From: an uncultured Pelagibacteraceae bacterium
GTDB lineage: Bacteria; Pseudomonadota; Alphaproteobacteria; Pelagibacterales; Pelagibacteraceae
Assembly: GCA_902517495.1 (NCBI GenBank)
Contig: CABYCO010000002.1
Coordinates: 1-64,000 of the forward strand
Direction of reading: 5' to 3'
DNA length: 64,000 nt
Positions 31,177-42,458 of this stretch are shown here, one piece after another; the stretch's first letter is position 1; each line of letters starts with the position of its first letter. The notes under the pieces were generated by a model. It did no database searches and was not told the DNA's origin. It was given only the letters and a program-made list of their open reading frames with translations. The position numbers and the translations under genes are program-made.

Positions 31177-31900
31177 TTTTACTCCTTGATAGTTTTAAAA
31201 AGACTTCCTCTAAATTTGTTCTTCCATGTTTTGTAATCAAATCCTCAGGTTTACCTTGGTCTACAATTTCTCCATTCTTCATCATTAGTACAGATTTACA
31301 CAAGCGTGTGACTTCATTCATATTGTGAGAAGCTAAAAGTATCGAAATTTTTTTTTCTTTTTTATATTCCTCTAAAAATGTTCTAACAAAATCACCTACT
31401 TCTGGGTCTAAAGAGGCGGTTGGTTCGTCAAGCAACAGAACTTTTGGCTCATTAACTAGGGCCTTGGCCAAACTTACTCTATTTTTTTGACCTGATGAAA
31501 GCTCCCCAGTAATACTATTCAGCAACTCTCCTATTCTTAGCTTTTCCGACAAATATTCAATTCGTTCCTTAATATTTTTGACCTTATAAAGTTTAGAGTA
31601 AACATATAAATTTTGTTTCACAGTAAGTTTTTTAGGTAGTTCAATATAAGGTGATATAAAATTTATCATTTCAAGAATTTCGATTCTATTTTCTTCAAGT
31701 TTAAGATTATTGATAAATATTTGACCACTAGTAGGCTTAAGTAACCCTAGCAACATTCCAATAGTCGTTGTTTTTCCAGATCCATTTGGACCAAGCAAAC
31801 CTAAAATTTCGTCTTCTTCCACATTAAATGATATACCTTTTACAGCTTCTTTTTTTCCATAATTTTTTTTTATGTTTTTTACTTCGATTAAATTTTTCAT
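31163..31900 (-). CDS. ABC transporter ATP-binding protein
   Basis: GLLGPNGSGKTTTIGMLLG, LSSGQKNRVSLAKALVNEPKVLLLDEPTASLDP. Confidence 0.95.
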   Translation of the reverse strand: MKNLIEVKNIKKNYGKKEAVKGISFNVEEDEILGLLGPNGSGKTTTIGMLLGLLKPTSGQIFINNLKLEENRIEILEMINFISPYIELPKKLTVKQNLYVYSKLYKVKNIKERIEYLSEKLRIGELLNSITGELSSGQKNRVSLAKALVNEPKVLLLDEPTASLDPEVGDFVRTFLEEYKKEKKISILLASHNMNEVTRLCKSVLMMKNGEIVDQGKPEDLITKHGRTNLEEVFLKLSRSKSESN

Positions 31901-32829
31901 TTTTTTGATGCTCTTAAAATTCTATCGTTAATAGCTTCACCAATATTAATATTGGGTATTTTTTCAATAGCAATTTTTTTGTACCCATATTTTTTTATTA
32001 TCCTTAACGTCCCGTATAAATTTTTTGCAGCTTCTTTTAAATTATTTTTCTTACTTATATAAAAATAGTTTTTATCTAATTTTTTTCTTTTTTTTATTAA
32101 AATATATGCTTCATTTTGATAATTTTTTTTGGCATTTAGTCTCACTGGTATTCCAGGTGAATAATGCAATTTGCTAGTACCAGGAACTTTTATTTTAATC
32201 TTTTTTTTATTCTTACTTTCAAATGGACTAATTAATTTATAGATTGATTTACTATTTACTCCCCCTAATCTTAAGATATGAGGTTTTCCAATAAGATTTA
32301 TTATAGTTGACTCCAAACCTATTTTTGAAGAACCACCATCTAAGATTAACTTTAATTTAGGACCAAATTCGTCAATCACATCCTGTTTTGAAACAGGACT
32401 TATACTTGATGATATGTTTGCACTAGGTGCTGCAAGTGGATAATTAATTTTTTTTAAAAGTTTTCTGGTTAACGAATGGCTTGGAAATCTTACTGCTATT
32501 GAATTTGAATTATTTGTAATAATTTTAGAAATTCTACTTGTCTTTTTTAATTTTAAAACGAACGATATTGGCCCTGGGCAAAATTTTTTATAAAGCCTTT
32601 TAAAAGTTATATCAATTTCACAATCTTTTTTTAAATCTTTAAGATTATAATAATGAGCAATTAAAGGATTGTTACTTGGCCGTTTTTTTAATTTATATAT
32701 TCTAGAAACAGCTTTATCCGAATACGCATTACCTGCCAGTCCATAGACAGTCTCGGTTGGGATCGCTATACATTCATTATTATTTAAGTATTTTATTGCT
32801 TTTTTAATATTTGAATCATTCTTTTTCAT
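31897..32829 (-). CDS. tsaC: L-threonylcarbamoyladenylate synthase (Sua5/YrdC family)
   Basis: IAIPTETVYGLAGNAYSDKAVSRIYKLKKRPSNNPL, FPSHSLTRKLLKKINYPLAAPSAN; C-terminal Sua5-like extension. Confidence 0.93.
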   Translation of the reverse strand: MKKNDSNIKKAIKYLNNNECIAIPTETVYGLAGNAYSDKAVSRIYKLKKRPSNNPLIAHYYNLKDLKKDCEIDITFKRLYKKFCPGPISFVLKLKKTSRISKIITNNSNSIAVRFPSHSLTRKLLKKINYPLAAPSANISSSISPVSKQDVIDEFGPKLKLILDGGSSKIGLESTIINLIGKPHILRLGGVNSKSIYKLISPFESKNKKKIKIKVPGTSKLHYSPGIPVRLNAKKNYQNEAYILIKKRKKLDKNYFYISKKNNLKEAAKNLYGTLRIIKKYGYKKIAIEKIPNINIGEAINDRILRASKK

Positions 32830-32849
32830 ATAATATTACCAACTAATAT

Positions 32850-33104
32850 ATGAATGAAAAAATTTTGCCAGATGATATTACGTCAAAATCTTTAAATGAG
32901 CTTACTGATTTAGCTGATGAAATTATTGAAAATTTAGAAAATGAAAATAATATAGAAAGCACATCTGAAGACTATGCAAATTTATTAAAAATTAATAGAT
33001 TAATAGAAAAAAAATTTCAAAAAAATTTGAGGGAAATATCAGATAAAACAAACTTAAAAATTAAAAATATAAAATCAAATAAAAATGCAAAAAAAATTAA
33101 ATAA
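32850..33104 (+). CDS. xseB: exodeoxyribonuclease VII small subunit-like
   Basis: Short acidic helical protein (SLNELTDLADEIIENLENENNIE...) immediately upstream of ispA-dxs, the usual xseB-ispA-dxs order. Confidence 0.65.
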   Translation: MNEKILPDDITSKSLNELTDLADEIIENLENENNIESTSEDYANLLKINRLIEKKFQKNLREISDKTNLKIKNIKSNKNAKKIK

Positions 33105-33954
33105 AATAGTTAATAGAACTAATGACTATCTTTATAAATATTTTTTAAAACAAAAAAAAACTGAGCTTATAAAACCAATGCTTTATGGACTTTTACCTGG
33201 AGGTAAAAAAGTAAGGTCAAAAATACTTTTTGATATTGGTTCCATATTCAAAGTAGATAAAAAAAAAATCTTGCAAGTTGCAGCAGCGGTTGAATGTATA
33301 CATGCTTATTCATTGATACACGATGATTTACCATGCATGGACAATGACAATTTAAGAAGAGGAAAATTGACGACACATAAAAAATTTAGTGAATCCACAG
33401 CAATTCTTGCTGGGAATTCTTTGCTTACTATTGCATTTCAAATTCTAAGTGAAAAAAGATTAAATTTAGACGATCATAAAAAAATAGAATTAATAAACCT
33501 ACTCTCAGAAAGCTCGGGGCATACTGGAATTGCTGGGGGGCAATTTTTAGACTTAAGTTATGAGAAAATTAAAAAAACTAAAAATCAGATTATAGATATG
33601 CAAATTAAAAAGACTGGAAAGCTTTTCAGTTTCTGTTGTGTTGCTCCCATTATAATGTCAGGTAAAAAAAAATATCGGAATAAGTTTAATAAAATAGGTA
33701 ACGAAATAGGATTATTATTTCAAATTGCTGATGATTTGATTGATTTAAGAGGTAAAACTTCTAATGCTGGAAAAAAAACTAAAAAAGATTTAAAAATGGG
33801 AAAAGCTACCTTAATAAGTTTACTGGGCACTGATAATACTATTAAATATGCAGATAAATTAAAATTAAAAATATTTAAAAGTTTGAAAATTTTTGGAGAA
33901 AAAGGCGAAGATTTTAGAGAAACAATAAATTATATTTTAAATCGAACAAAGTGA
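33085..33954 (+). CDS. ispA: polyprenyl synthetase (geranyl/farnesyl diphosphate synthase)
   Basis: [48 protein letters not shown]. Confidence 0.94.
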   Translation: MQKKLNKIVNRTNDYLYKYFLKQKKTELIKPMLYGLLPGGKKVRSKILFDIGSIFKVDKKKILQVAAAVECIHAYSLIHDDLPCMDNDNLRRGKLTTHKKFSESTAILAGNSLLTIAFQILSEKRLNLDDHKKIELINLLSESSGHTGIAGGQFLDLSYEKIKKTKNQIIDMQIKKTGKLFSFCCVAPIIMSGKKKYRNKFNKIGNEIGLLFQIADDLIDLRGKTSNAGKKTKKDLKMGKATLISLLGTDNTIKYADKLKLKIFKSLKIFGEKGEDFRETINYILNRTK

Positions 33955-35864
33955 GCAATAATTATAAATTTCTAGACAATATTAATTTTCCTGATGATGT
34001 GAGAAAACTCTCTCAATCTGATATAAAAATTCTAGCAGATGAAGTTCGACAAGAATTAATTGAAGTTGTTTCTGAAACTGGGGGACATTTAGGTGCTGGT
34101 TTAGGAGTTGTAGAATTAACTGTTGTCCTACACTATATATTTAACACTCCACATGATAAATTAATCTGGGATGTTGGGCATCAAACTTATCCACATAAAA
34201 TATTGACTGGTAGAAAGAATAAAATTAGAACTCTCAGAAAAGGTGAGGGATTATCAGGTTTTACTAAAAGATCAGAAAGCGAGTATGACCCATTTGGCGC
34301 CGCTCACAGTTCGACTTCTATTTCATCTGCATTAGGAATAGCAGTAGCTAATAAGTTATCAAATAAATCAGGTAATGTAATTGCAGTTATAGGTGATGGA
34401 GCAATTAGCGCTGGAATGGCTTATGAGGCGATGAATAATGCAGGTGAAAACAAAACAAAGATGATTGTTGTTTTAAATGACAACGACATGTCAATTGCCA
34501 AACCTGTTGGAGCTATGAGAAAATATCTTGCAAAAATTTTATCTGGTAAAATTTACTTTAGTTTCAGAGAGACATTAAAATTAATTATATCTGCTTTTTC
34601 AAAAAGATTTAAAAATCAAGCAGGAAAGGCAGAAGATTTTTTAAGGTCGGCAGTCACTGGTGGAACATTATTCAATTCTATGGGATTTTACTATATTGGG
34701 CCAATAGATGGCCATGACATCGACACAATGATTTCAGTATTTAGTAATGCAAAAGATATTAATTATGATGGACCAATTTTAATCCATGTTAAAACTAAAA
34801 AAGGCAAAGGTTATTCATTTGCTGAAAAATCAGAGGATAAATTTCATGGTGTTTCAAAATTTAATGTAAAAACAGGAGAACAAGAAAAGTCTAAATCTAA
34901 TACTCCTTCTTATACAAAAGTATTCGCCAATTCATTAATCAAACATGCAGAAAAAGATAGCAAGGTCGTTGGTATAACTGCTGCTATGCCATCAGGAACA
35001 GGAATGGATTTATTTGGAAAAAAATTTCCAGAAAGAATGTTTGATGTTGGGATTGCTGAGCAACATGCAGTTACTTTTGCTGCGGGTATGGCTACCGAAG
35101 GGTATAAACCTTACGCTGCAATATATTCAACATTTCTTCAAAGAGCTTACGATCAGGTCGTTCACGATGTTGCCATACAATCTTTACCTGTAAGATTTGC
35201 AATTGACAGAGCGGGGTTAGTTGGTGCTGATGGCCCAACACATGCTGGGTCTTTTGATATAACATACCTTTCAACATTGCCAAATTTTGTAGTAATGGCT
35301 GCAAGTGATGAAGCCGAGCTTGTAAGAATGATAAATACATCAATGGATATAAACGATAGACCATCAGCTTTTAGATATCCAAGGGGCAATGGTATAGGAG
35401 TTCAATTACCTGAAATAACTGAGAAAATCGAGTTGGGTAAAGCAAAAACAATTAAAGAAGGAAAAAAAGTTGCAGTCTTAAATTTTGGAGCAAGGTTACA
35501 GGAGTGTATTTTGGCTTCAGAAAATTTAAAAAAAAAAGGAGTTGATATCTCTATTATTGATGCAAGATTTGCAAAACCGTTAGATGAAAACCTAATATGG
35601 CAAATCGCTACAGAACATGAGGTTTTGATTACAATAGAAGAAGGTTCAATTGGAGGATTTGGATCTCACGTGAGCCAATTTTTAAGTGAAAAAAATTTAT
35701 TAGACGGTAATCTTAAATTTAGATCAATGATATTACCTGATAGATTTATTGATCATGACAAACCAGAGCTAATGTATAAGTTTGCTAATTTAGACTCTAT
35801 TGGTATTGAAAATAAAATTTTAGATACTTTAAATTCAAAAGTTTTAATTAAAAAATCTAATTAA
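33951..35864 (+). CDS. dxs: 1-deoxy-D-xylulose-5-phosphate synthase
   Basis: [68 protein letters not shown] start. Confidence 0.98.
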   Translation: MSNNYKFLDNINFPDDVRKLSQSDIKILADEVRQELIEVVSETGGHLGAGLGVVELTVVLHYIFNTPHDKLIWDVGHQTYPHKILTGRKNKIRTLRKGEGLSGFTKRSESEYDPFGAAHSSTSISSALGIAVANKLSNKSGNVIAVIGDGAISAGMAYEAMNNAGENKTKMIVVLNDNDMSIAKPVGAMRKYLAKILSGKIYFSFRETLKLIISAFSKRFKNQAGKAEDFLRSAVTGGTLFNSMGFYYIGPIDGHDIDTMISVFSNAKDINYDGPILIHVKTKKGKGYSFAEKSEDKFHGVSKFNVKTGEQEKSKSNTPSYTKVFANSLIKHAEKDSKVVGITAAMPSGTGMDLFGKKFPERMFDVGIAEQHAVTFAAGMATEGYKPYAAIYSTFLQRAYDQVVHDVAIQSLPVRFAIDRAGLVGADGPTHAGSFDITYLSTLPNFVVMAASDEAELVRMINTSMDINDRPSAFRYPRGNGIGVQLPEITEKIELGKAKTIKEGKKVAVLNFGARLQECILASENLKKKGVDISIIDARFAKPLDENLIWQIATEHEVLITIEEGSIGGFGSHVSQFLSEKNLLDGNLKFRSMILPDRFIDHDKPELMYKFANLDSIGIENKILDTLNSKVLIKKSN

Positions 35865-36946
35865 ATTTTATTTTGTGCTGTATTCATTAAATAGTGATCA
35901 AGAATTACACAATGCATCATCGCCTCTCCTATTGGAACCGCTCTGATTCCAACACATGGGTCGTGTCTTCCTTTTACGGATATTGTCGTATTCTTCCCAA
36001 ATCTGTCAATTGTTTTCCTTGACGATAAAATAGATGATGTTGGTTTTACTGCAAATGAAACATTTATTTCTTGTCCAGTAGATATTCCTCCAAGAATTCC
36101 TCCTGCATTATTTGATTTGAAAGTAGTTTTACCTTTTTTTTTTAAAATTTCATCAGAGTTTTCTTCACCAGTTAAAATTGCCGAGTTCATCCCCGATCCA
36201 ATATTTACACCCTTTACAGCATTAATGCTCATCATCGCTGCCGCAAGGTCCATATCTAATTTTGAGTATATAGGTGCCCCAAGTCCCAAAGGAACTCCTC
36301 TTGCTCTAACCTCAATAATTGCTCCACAAGATGATCCAGCTTTTCTTATACCAAGTAAATATTTTTCCCAAAGTTTAATCACAGTTTTATCAGGACAAAA
36401 AAATGGGTTACTAGAAATTGTTTTGTCTTCCCATTTCTTTAAGTCACATCCTAGTATTCCTAATTGTGTAACAGCACCAACTGCTTGATACTTCTTACCA
36501 ATTTTATTTTTTAAAACAACTTTAGCAATAGCACCTGCCGCAACTCTAGCAGCAGTCTCGCGAGCAGATTGTCTTCCACCACCTCTGTAATCTCGGATCC
36601 CATATTTTTTAAAATAAGTATAATCTGCATGTCCTGGTCTAAATTTATTCTTTATTGTCTCATAATCTCTAGATCTCATATCTTTATTATAAATTATAAG
36701 AGAAATTGGAGTTCCAGTTGTTCTACCCTCAAAAACACCAGATAAAATATTAATTTTATCATCTTCTTTTCTTTGAGTTGTAAATTTAGATTGTCCTGGC
36801 TTTCTTTTATTGAGTTCTTTTTGTATATCGCTTTCTTTTATTGGAATATTTGGAGGGCAGCCATCAATTACACATCCAATAGCTGGACCATGAGACTCTC
36901 CCCAAGTGGTAAATCTAAATAACTTTCCAAAAGTATTAAATGACAT
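35861..36946 (-). CDS. aroC: chorismate synthase
   Basis: [50 protein letters not shown]. Confidence 0.98.
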   Translation of the reverse strand: MSFNTFGKLFRFTTWGESHGPAIGCVIDGCPPNIPIKESDIQKELNKRKPGQSKFTTQRKEDDKINILSGVFEGRTTGTPISLIIYNKDMRSRDYETIKNKFRPGHADYTYFKKYGIRDYRGGGRQSARETAARVAAGAIAKVVLKNKIGKKYQAVGAVTQLGILGCDLKKWEDKTISSNPFFCPDKTVIKLWEKYLLGIRKAGSSCGAIIEVRARGVPLGLGAPIYSKLDMDLAAAMMSINAVKGVNIGSGMNSAILTGEENSDEILKKKGKTTFKSNNAGGILGGISTGQEINVSFAVKPTSSILSSRKTIDRFGKNTTISVKGRHDPCVGIRAVPIGEAMMHCVILDHYLMNTAQNKI

Positions 36947-36978
36947 TATTTTAATGTATAAATTATTTTTTTAAATTT

Positions 36979-37602
36979 ATGAACGAAAAAAACTCACTTG
37001 GACTAAATCTTTGCTTTAAAGATCATAATAACCCAATAAAGCTTTTTGAAGAATGGTTCAATAAAGCAAAAAAAACTGAAATTAATGATCCAAACGCATT
37101 TGCGGTTGGAACTGTAAACAAAAATGGCTTTCCAACAGTTAGAATGGTACTTCTTAAAGATTTTGATAAAAATGGATTTGTTTTCTACACAAACCTTAAT
37201 AGTGATAAAAGCAAGGCTATCAAAAATTCCTCAAAAATTTCTATGTGCTTCCACTGGAAAAGTTTACAAAGACAAATTAGAATAATTGGTATTGCTAGTA
37301 AGGTAACAAAAAAAGAAGCTGATGCTTATTACAATTCAAGAGCTTATGGAAGCAGAATTGGTGCTTGGGCCTCAAAGCAAAGTTCTATTTTAAAAAAAAG
37401 ACAAGATTTATATAAGTCAATTGAGGAATTTAAGAAAAAATTCCCAAATAAAAATAATATACCACGACCCGAATATTGGTCTGGTTGGAGAATCAAACCT
37501 AAAGAAATTGAATTTTGGTTAGATGGACAGAATCGAGTCCACGAAAGATTAAAATATATTAGAAAAACCAAAAAATGGAAAAAAGTATTATTAAGTCCCT
37601 AA
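36979..37602 (+). CDS. pdxH: pyridoxamine 5'-phosphate oxidase
   Basis: PNAFAVGTVNKNGFPTVRMVLLKDFDKNGFVFYTNLNSDKSKAI; WSGWRIKPKEIEFW. Confidence 0.97.
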   Translation: MNEKNSLGLNLCFKDHNNPIKLFEEWFNKAKKTEINDPNAFAVGTVNKNGFPTVRMVLLKDFDKNGFVFYTNLNSDKSKAIKNSSKISMCFHWKSLQRQIRIIGIASKVTKKEADAYYNSRAYGSRIGAWASKQSSILKKRQDLYKSIEEFKKKFPNKNNIPRPEYWSGWRIKPKEIEFWLDGQNRVHERLKYIRKTKKWKKVLLSP

Positions 37603-38612
37603 AAATTTCTTTCAATACTAAAAGATGTTAAGTTTTTTAATATATTTTTTTCTTCTGATTCTTCAAATACACTCAAAGAATTAGATGCTAAATTAATATA
37701 ATGTTCTGCTTTTTTATAACACTCATTTATAATATTATTTTTTTTTATTAGATCTAGCACATACTCTAAGTTTTGCTTTTCACGTATATCTTTTTCAAAA
37801 AAAGATTTTAATTTTTCTTTTTCAAACTTGTCAACTTTTTGATAAAGTAAAATTATAGGCAAAGTCACTTTACCCTCGTAAAAGTCATTGCCAATATTTT
37901 TTCCAAATAATTTTAATTCAGAATTGTAGTCTAATGTATCATCTGCTATTTGAAATGTAAGGCCTAGGTTTTTTCCATAAAATTCTAATGCATTTTTAAA
38001 TTTTAAATCTTTTTCAGCTATAATTGCTCCAACTTTAGTAGCTGCTGCAAATAGAGAGGCAGTTTTTGATGAAATAATATTTAGATATGTTTCTTCTAAG
38101 ATATCTATTTCTTTATTGTGTTGTAACTGAAGAACTTCACCTTGTGCTATTTCAGAAGATGTAGTTGCTAAAAGTTTTAATAATTCTAGATTCCCGTCCT
38201 CTACCATCATTTCAAAACATTTACTAAGTAAATAATCACCTACTAAAATTGAGGAATGATTCCCCCATATTGTGTTCAAAGTTTTTTTTCCTCTTCTCAG
38301 ATCAGCACTGTCTATTACATCGTCATGCATTAAAGTTGCTGCATGTATAAGTTCTACACAAGCTGCAAGATTTACATCCCTTAATCCTTTTTGATATTCA
38401 CAAATTTTAGCACTTTGCAAGGTTAAGAGTGCTCTTAACCTTTTTCCACCAGTTTTTAAATGATACTTGGTCATCTTTTGAACCAAGTCAACCTTACTTG
38501 CTAGTCTAGAATTAATTTTTTCTTCAACTAGAATCAATTTATCATCAACAGAATTTTTTAAATCCTCATAAGAATTATTAATTTGTTTTTTTAACTGTAT
38601 TACAGTTCCCAT
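37599..38612 (-). CDS. ispB: polyprenyl (octaprenyl-type) diphosphate synthase
   Basis: [58 protein letters not shown]. Confidence 0.93.
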   Translation of the reverse strand: MGTVIQLKKQINNSYEDLKNSVDDKLILVEEKINSRLASKVDLVQKMTKYHLKTGGKRLRALLTLQSAKICEYQKGLRDVNLAACVELIHAATLMHDDVIDSADLRRGKKTLNTIWGNHSSILVGDYLLSKCFEMMVEDGNLELLKLLATTSSEIAQGEVLQLQHNKEIDILEETYLNIISSKTASLFAAATKVGAIIAEKDLKFKNALEFYGKNLGLTFQIADDTLDYNSELKLFGKNIGNDFYEGKVTLPIILLYQKVDKFEKEKLKSFFEKDIREKQNLEYVLDLIKKNNIINECYKKAEHYINLASNSLSVFEESEEKNILKNLTSFSIERNF

Positions 38613-38654
38613 ATTTTAAAACTATTATATCCAATTTATTAATATACTTATCAA

Positions 38655-38682
38655 TTGACGCACCTTATTCTTTAATTATAAC
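38655..38682 (+). promoter_or_regulatory. candidate sigma70 promoter TTGACG-N16-TATAAC
   Basis: Direct reading of the divergent ispB/S49-peptidase intergenic region. Confidence 0.5.
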
Positions 38683-38722
38683 TAGGGTTTATAATATATT
38701 AAAAAAACTTATAACAATTCTA

Positions 38723-39532
38723 ATGTTCTCATTTTTTAAAAAAAAAAAGATAATAAGTCATCTTAGATTATCAGGAGTTATAGGAAATGTTGGAAGGTTC
38801 AGACAAGGAATAGAATACTCAAGTGAGGAAGAGATAATAAAAAAGGCTTTTTCGGTAAAGAAAGCTTTGGCCGTTGCAATTACAATTAACTCACCAGGAG
38901 GTTCTCCAGTACAATCACATTTAATTTACAAACTAATAAAAGAGCAATCTAAAAAAACAAAAAAAAAAGTAATTGTTTTTGCTGAAGATGTGGCGGCATC
39001 TGGTGGATATCTTATTTCATGTGCCGGTGATGAAATTTATGCTAACTCAAGTTCAATCATAGGATCTATCGGAGTTATTTCTGCATCATTTGGTTTCAAA
39101 AATCTAATTGAAAAAATTGGGATTGAAAGAAGAGTTTACACCGCTGGGAAAAATAAAAGTACTTTAGATCCTTTTTTGGATGAAAAAGAAGAAGATATTA
39201 ATCGTTTAAAGAATATTCAATTAGAAATACATCAAGATTTTATAGATGTCGTTGAGGAGAGTAGAAAAGAGAAACTAAACAAAAACTCTGGTATTGAACT
39301 TTTCTCTGGAGAATTTTGGGCAGGAAAAAAAGCAAAAGAATTAGGACTAATCGATGGATTAGGAAATGCAGAGCAAATATTAAGAGAGAAATATGGTGAA
39401 GATATAGAAATTAAGAAATTTGGAAAAAGTAAAGGGTGGTTATCAAAAAAGCTATCATCTTCAGAAAATTATACTGATAAAATAATTAGTTTATTAGAAG
39501 AAAGATCAATTTGGCAAAGGTATGGTCTCTGA
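38723..39532 (+). CDS. S49 family signal-peptide-peptidase-like serine protease
   Basis: [55 protein letters not shown]. Confidence 0.93.
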   Translation: MFSFFKKKKIISHLRLSGVIGNVGRFRQGIEYSSEEEIIKKAFSVKKALAVAITINSPGGSPVQSHLIYKLIKEQSKKTKKKVIVFAEDVAASGGYLISCAGDEIYANSSSIIGSIGVISASFGFKNLIEKIGIERRVYTAGKNKSTLDPFLDEKEEDINRLKNIQLEIHQDFIDVVEESRKEKLNKNSGIELFSGEFWAGKKAKELGLIDGLGNAEQILREKYGEDIEIKKFGKSKGWLSKKLSSSENYTDKIISLLEERSIWQRYGL

Positions 39533-40394
39533 AATAAAAAAAAAAACTTTATCTTTTCAAGATACAATCTTTAACTTACAAAAGTACTGGTCTAAAAAAG
39601 GTTGTGTGATATTACAACCGTATGATCTAGAGGTAGGAGCTGGGACATTCCATCCAGCAACTACTCTAAGATCGCTAGGCCCAAAACCATGGAAAACTGC
39701 ATATGTTCAACCATCACGCAGACCGACTGATGGAAGATATGGTGACAACCCTAATAGATTGCAACATTACTATCAATTCCAGGTTTTAATTAAACCTTCA
39801 CCAAAAGAAATAAAAAAAATGTATTTAAATAGTTTGTCATCAATAGGTATTAATCATGACGAACACGATATAAGGTTTGTTGAGGATGACTGGGAAAGTC
39901 CTACATTAGGAGCGGCAGGTCTTGGATGGGAAGTTTGGTGTGATGGTATGGAAGTTACACAATTTACCTATTTCCAACAAATGGCAGGAGTTGAATGTAA
40001 ACCTGTATCTGTTGAAATTACATATGGATTAGAGAGATTGTGCATGTTTATTCAAAATAAAAAAAGTGTTTTTGATTTAATTTGGAATGATGAAGGAATT
40101 ACTTACAAAGATGTTTTTCATCAATCAGAGAAAGAATTCTCAGCATATAATTTTGAATATGCCAATACTGATAATTTATTTAAAACATTTGAAATGCTTG
40201 AAGAAGAAACAAAGTTATTAGTTGAAAAAAAGATTTCTCTTCCAGCATATGATCAATGTTTAAAATGCAGTCATGTCTTCAATATTTTAGATGCAAGAGG
40301 AGTGATTAGTGTAGCACAAAGGGCTGAGTATATTGCGAGAATAAGGGAACTAACTAAATCAATTGGGAAAGTTTGGATTGAAAGCCAAGGTTAA
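39522..40394 (+). CDS. glyQ: glycyl-tRNA synthetase alpha subunit
   Basis: [47 protein letters not shown]. Confidence 0.98.
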   Translation: MVSEIKKKTLSFQDTIFNLQKYWSKKGCVILQPYDLEVGAGTFHPATTLRSLGPKPWKTAYVQPSRRPTDGRYGDNPNRLQHYYQFQVLIKPSPKEIKKMYLNSLSSIGINHDEHDIRFVEDDWESPTLGAAGLGWEVWCDGMEVTQFTYFQQMAGVECKPVSVEITYGLERLCMFIQNKKSVFDLIWNDEGITYKDVFHQSEKEFSAYNFEYANTDNLFKTFEMLEEETKLLVEKKISLPAYDQCLKCSHVFNILDARGVISVAQRAEYIARIRELTKSIGKVWIESQG

Positions 40395-42457
40395 TGTCAG
40401 AATTATTTGTAGAGTTATTTAGTGAGGAAATTCCTGCAAGGCTTCAAATAAACGCAAGGAATGAATTAAAAAAAAATATTAAAAATTTTTTTGTTGATAA
40501 CCAAATTAAATTCAACGAAAATTTCAAAGTTTATTCAACGCCAAATAGATTAGTTCTACATATTGATAAAATCCCTAATGAAATCAAATTAAAATCAGAG
40601 GAAATTAAAGGTCCAAATGTTAATGCTCCTGAAAAGGCATTAGAGGGATTTATTAGATCAAACAATACAATATTAGAAAAAATCTTTACGAAAAATACTG
40701 AGAAAGGTGAATTCTATTTTTTTAAAAAAGAGTCTAGAAAAATAAAAGTTTCAGATTTACTAGAAAAAAATTTAAGTGAAATCTTAGCAAATATAGCGTG
40801 GAATAAATCAATGAAATGGGCAAATTATGATCTTTATTGGGGAAGACCTCTTAAATCTATTTTAGCAATATTTAATAAAAAACCTTTAAATTTTGTTTTT
40901 AACCACATAAGTAGCTCTAACAAAACTTTTATAGATAAATCACTAGAAGAAGGTGTAAAAATTTTTAACGACTTTAATTCGTATTTAAAATTTTTTAAAC
41001 AAAAAGGTATTATAATTGATCAATATTTGAGAAAAAAAATAATACAGAATAAAATTAATGAAATAATTCTAAAAAAAAATTTAAAAATCGAACAGAATGA
41101 TAGACTCATAGATGAAATAGTAAATATAGTTGAAAAGCCAGTGGTAATTGTTTGTGATTTTGACAATAATTTTTTAAATATCCCCAGTGAAATATTGATT
41201 ACGACAATGCAAAATCATCAAAAATATTTACCAACTTTTGATAAAAAAAATAATCTTACAAATAATTTTTTTGTAGTTTCAGATATAAAAGACACTAAAG
41301 GTTTTGTTAAATTAGGAAATGAGAGAGTGATTGAAGCAAGATTAAGTGATGCTGAGTTTTTTTGGGAAAAAAATAAAACCCAAAATTTAGTAAAACAAGT
41401 AGATAAATTAAAAAATATAAATTATTTTAAAGGTTTAGGATCCTACTTTGACAAAATTCAACGTATGAGAAAATTATCATCATTAATTTCTGATGATTTT
41501 TTAATTAGTAAAGATAAAATTGAAATAGCTTCATCAATTTGTAAAGTTGATTTAATGTCTGATCTTGTTGGAGAGTTTCCAGAACTCCAAGGTATTGTTG
41601 GAGGTCATTTTGCAAAGTTCCAAGGGTTTGATAAAGAAGTTTGTCTTGCTGTATCTGAACAATATTTGCCTAACGGGATGGAAAGTAAATTACCAAAAAA
41701 AATGTACAGTGTTGCTTTATCTTTAAGTGATAAAATAGACTCATTAGTAGGTTTTTTTGGAATTAATCTGAAACCTACTAGTTCAAAAGACCCATATGCC
41801 ATAAGAAGAATGGCTATAAGTCTTGTCAGATTAATTGTTGAAAATGAAATAAAAATCAAACTAAGAGATTTAATTGTTTACACCTGTTCAGTATATAGAG
41901 AACAGGGCTATGAATTTGATACCAAAAAGATACAAAACGAATTAAGTGATTTCATAATTGAAAGATTAAAAAATTATTTAAAAGAAAAAAAGGTAAGACA
42001 AGATTTAATTGAAAGCTCAACATTTTTGCTTGGATTGGATGATTTATTAAAGGCTTATAAAAAATCTATATGTTTAAATAAAAATATTAAAAAAGAAATC
42101 GGTTTTGAAACTATTGCGGCATACAAAAGGTCTTCAAATATATTAAATACTGAAGAAAAAATGTCTATAGAATCTCTTGGTTTTGCAGATACAGGTTTAT
42201 TTAAAAATGATTATGAGAAAAAACTATATAAAAAAATAAATGATATAAGAAAATATTTTTTGAGTGTTGGAAAAGACGAAAACTACGAGGAAAGTCTAAA
42301 AATTTTATCAAGCATAAAGAACGAGTTAAACGATTTTTTTGATAATGTTATTGTTAATGATGAAGATATAATAATAAAAAAAAATAGATTGGAATTATTA
42401 AATATGTTGTGCAAAACTTTTGATAACTATTTTAATTTTTCAAAAATAGAAACTTAG
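40394..42457 (+). CDS. glyS: glycyl-tRNA synthetase beta subunit
   Basis: ELFVELFSEEIPARLQINAR; DKIDSLVGFFGINLKPTSSKDPYAIRR. Confidence 0.97.
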   Translation: MSELFVELFSEEIPARLQINARNELKKNIKNFFVDNQIKFNENFKVYSTPNRLVLHIDKIPNEIKLKSEEIKGPNVNAPEKALEGFIRSNNTILEKIFTKNTEKGEFYFFKKESRKIKVSDLLEKNLSEILANIAWNKSMKWANYDLYWGRPLKSILAIFNKKPLNFVFNHISSSNKTFIDKSLEEGVKIFNDFNSYLKFFKQKGIIIDQYLRKKIIQNKINEIILKKNLKIEQNDRLIDEIVNIVEKPVVIVCDFDNNFLNIPSEILITTMQNHQKYLPTFDKKNNLTNNFFVVSDIKDTKGFVKLGNERVIEARLSDAEFFWEKNKTQNLVKQVDKLKNINYFKGLGSYFDKIQRMRKLSSLISDDFLISKDKIEIASSICKVDLMSDLVGEFPELQGIVGGHFAKFQGFDKEVCLAVSEQYLPNGMESKLPKKMYSVALSLSDKIDSLVGFFGINLKPTSSKDPYAIRRMAISLVRLIVENEIKIKLRDLIVYTCSVYREQGYEFDTKKIQNELSDFIIERLKNYLKEKKVRQDLIESSTFLLGLDDLLKAYKKSICLNKNIKKEIGFETIAAYKRSSNILNTEEKMSIESLGFADTGLFKNDYEKKLYKKINDIRKYFLSVGKDENYEESLKILSSIKNELNDFFDNVIVNDEDIIIKKNRLELLNMLCKTFDNYFNFSKIET

Positions 42458-42458
42458 T

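Noticed and set aside
36117-36488. 123-aa plus-strand ORF
   Set aside because: Antisense to chorismate synthase, which is unambiguous on the other strand.
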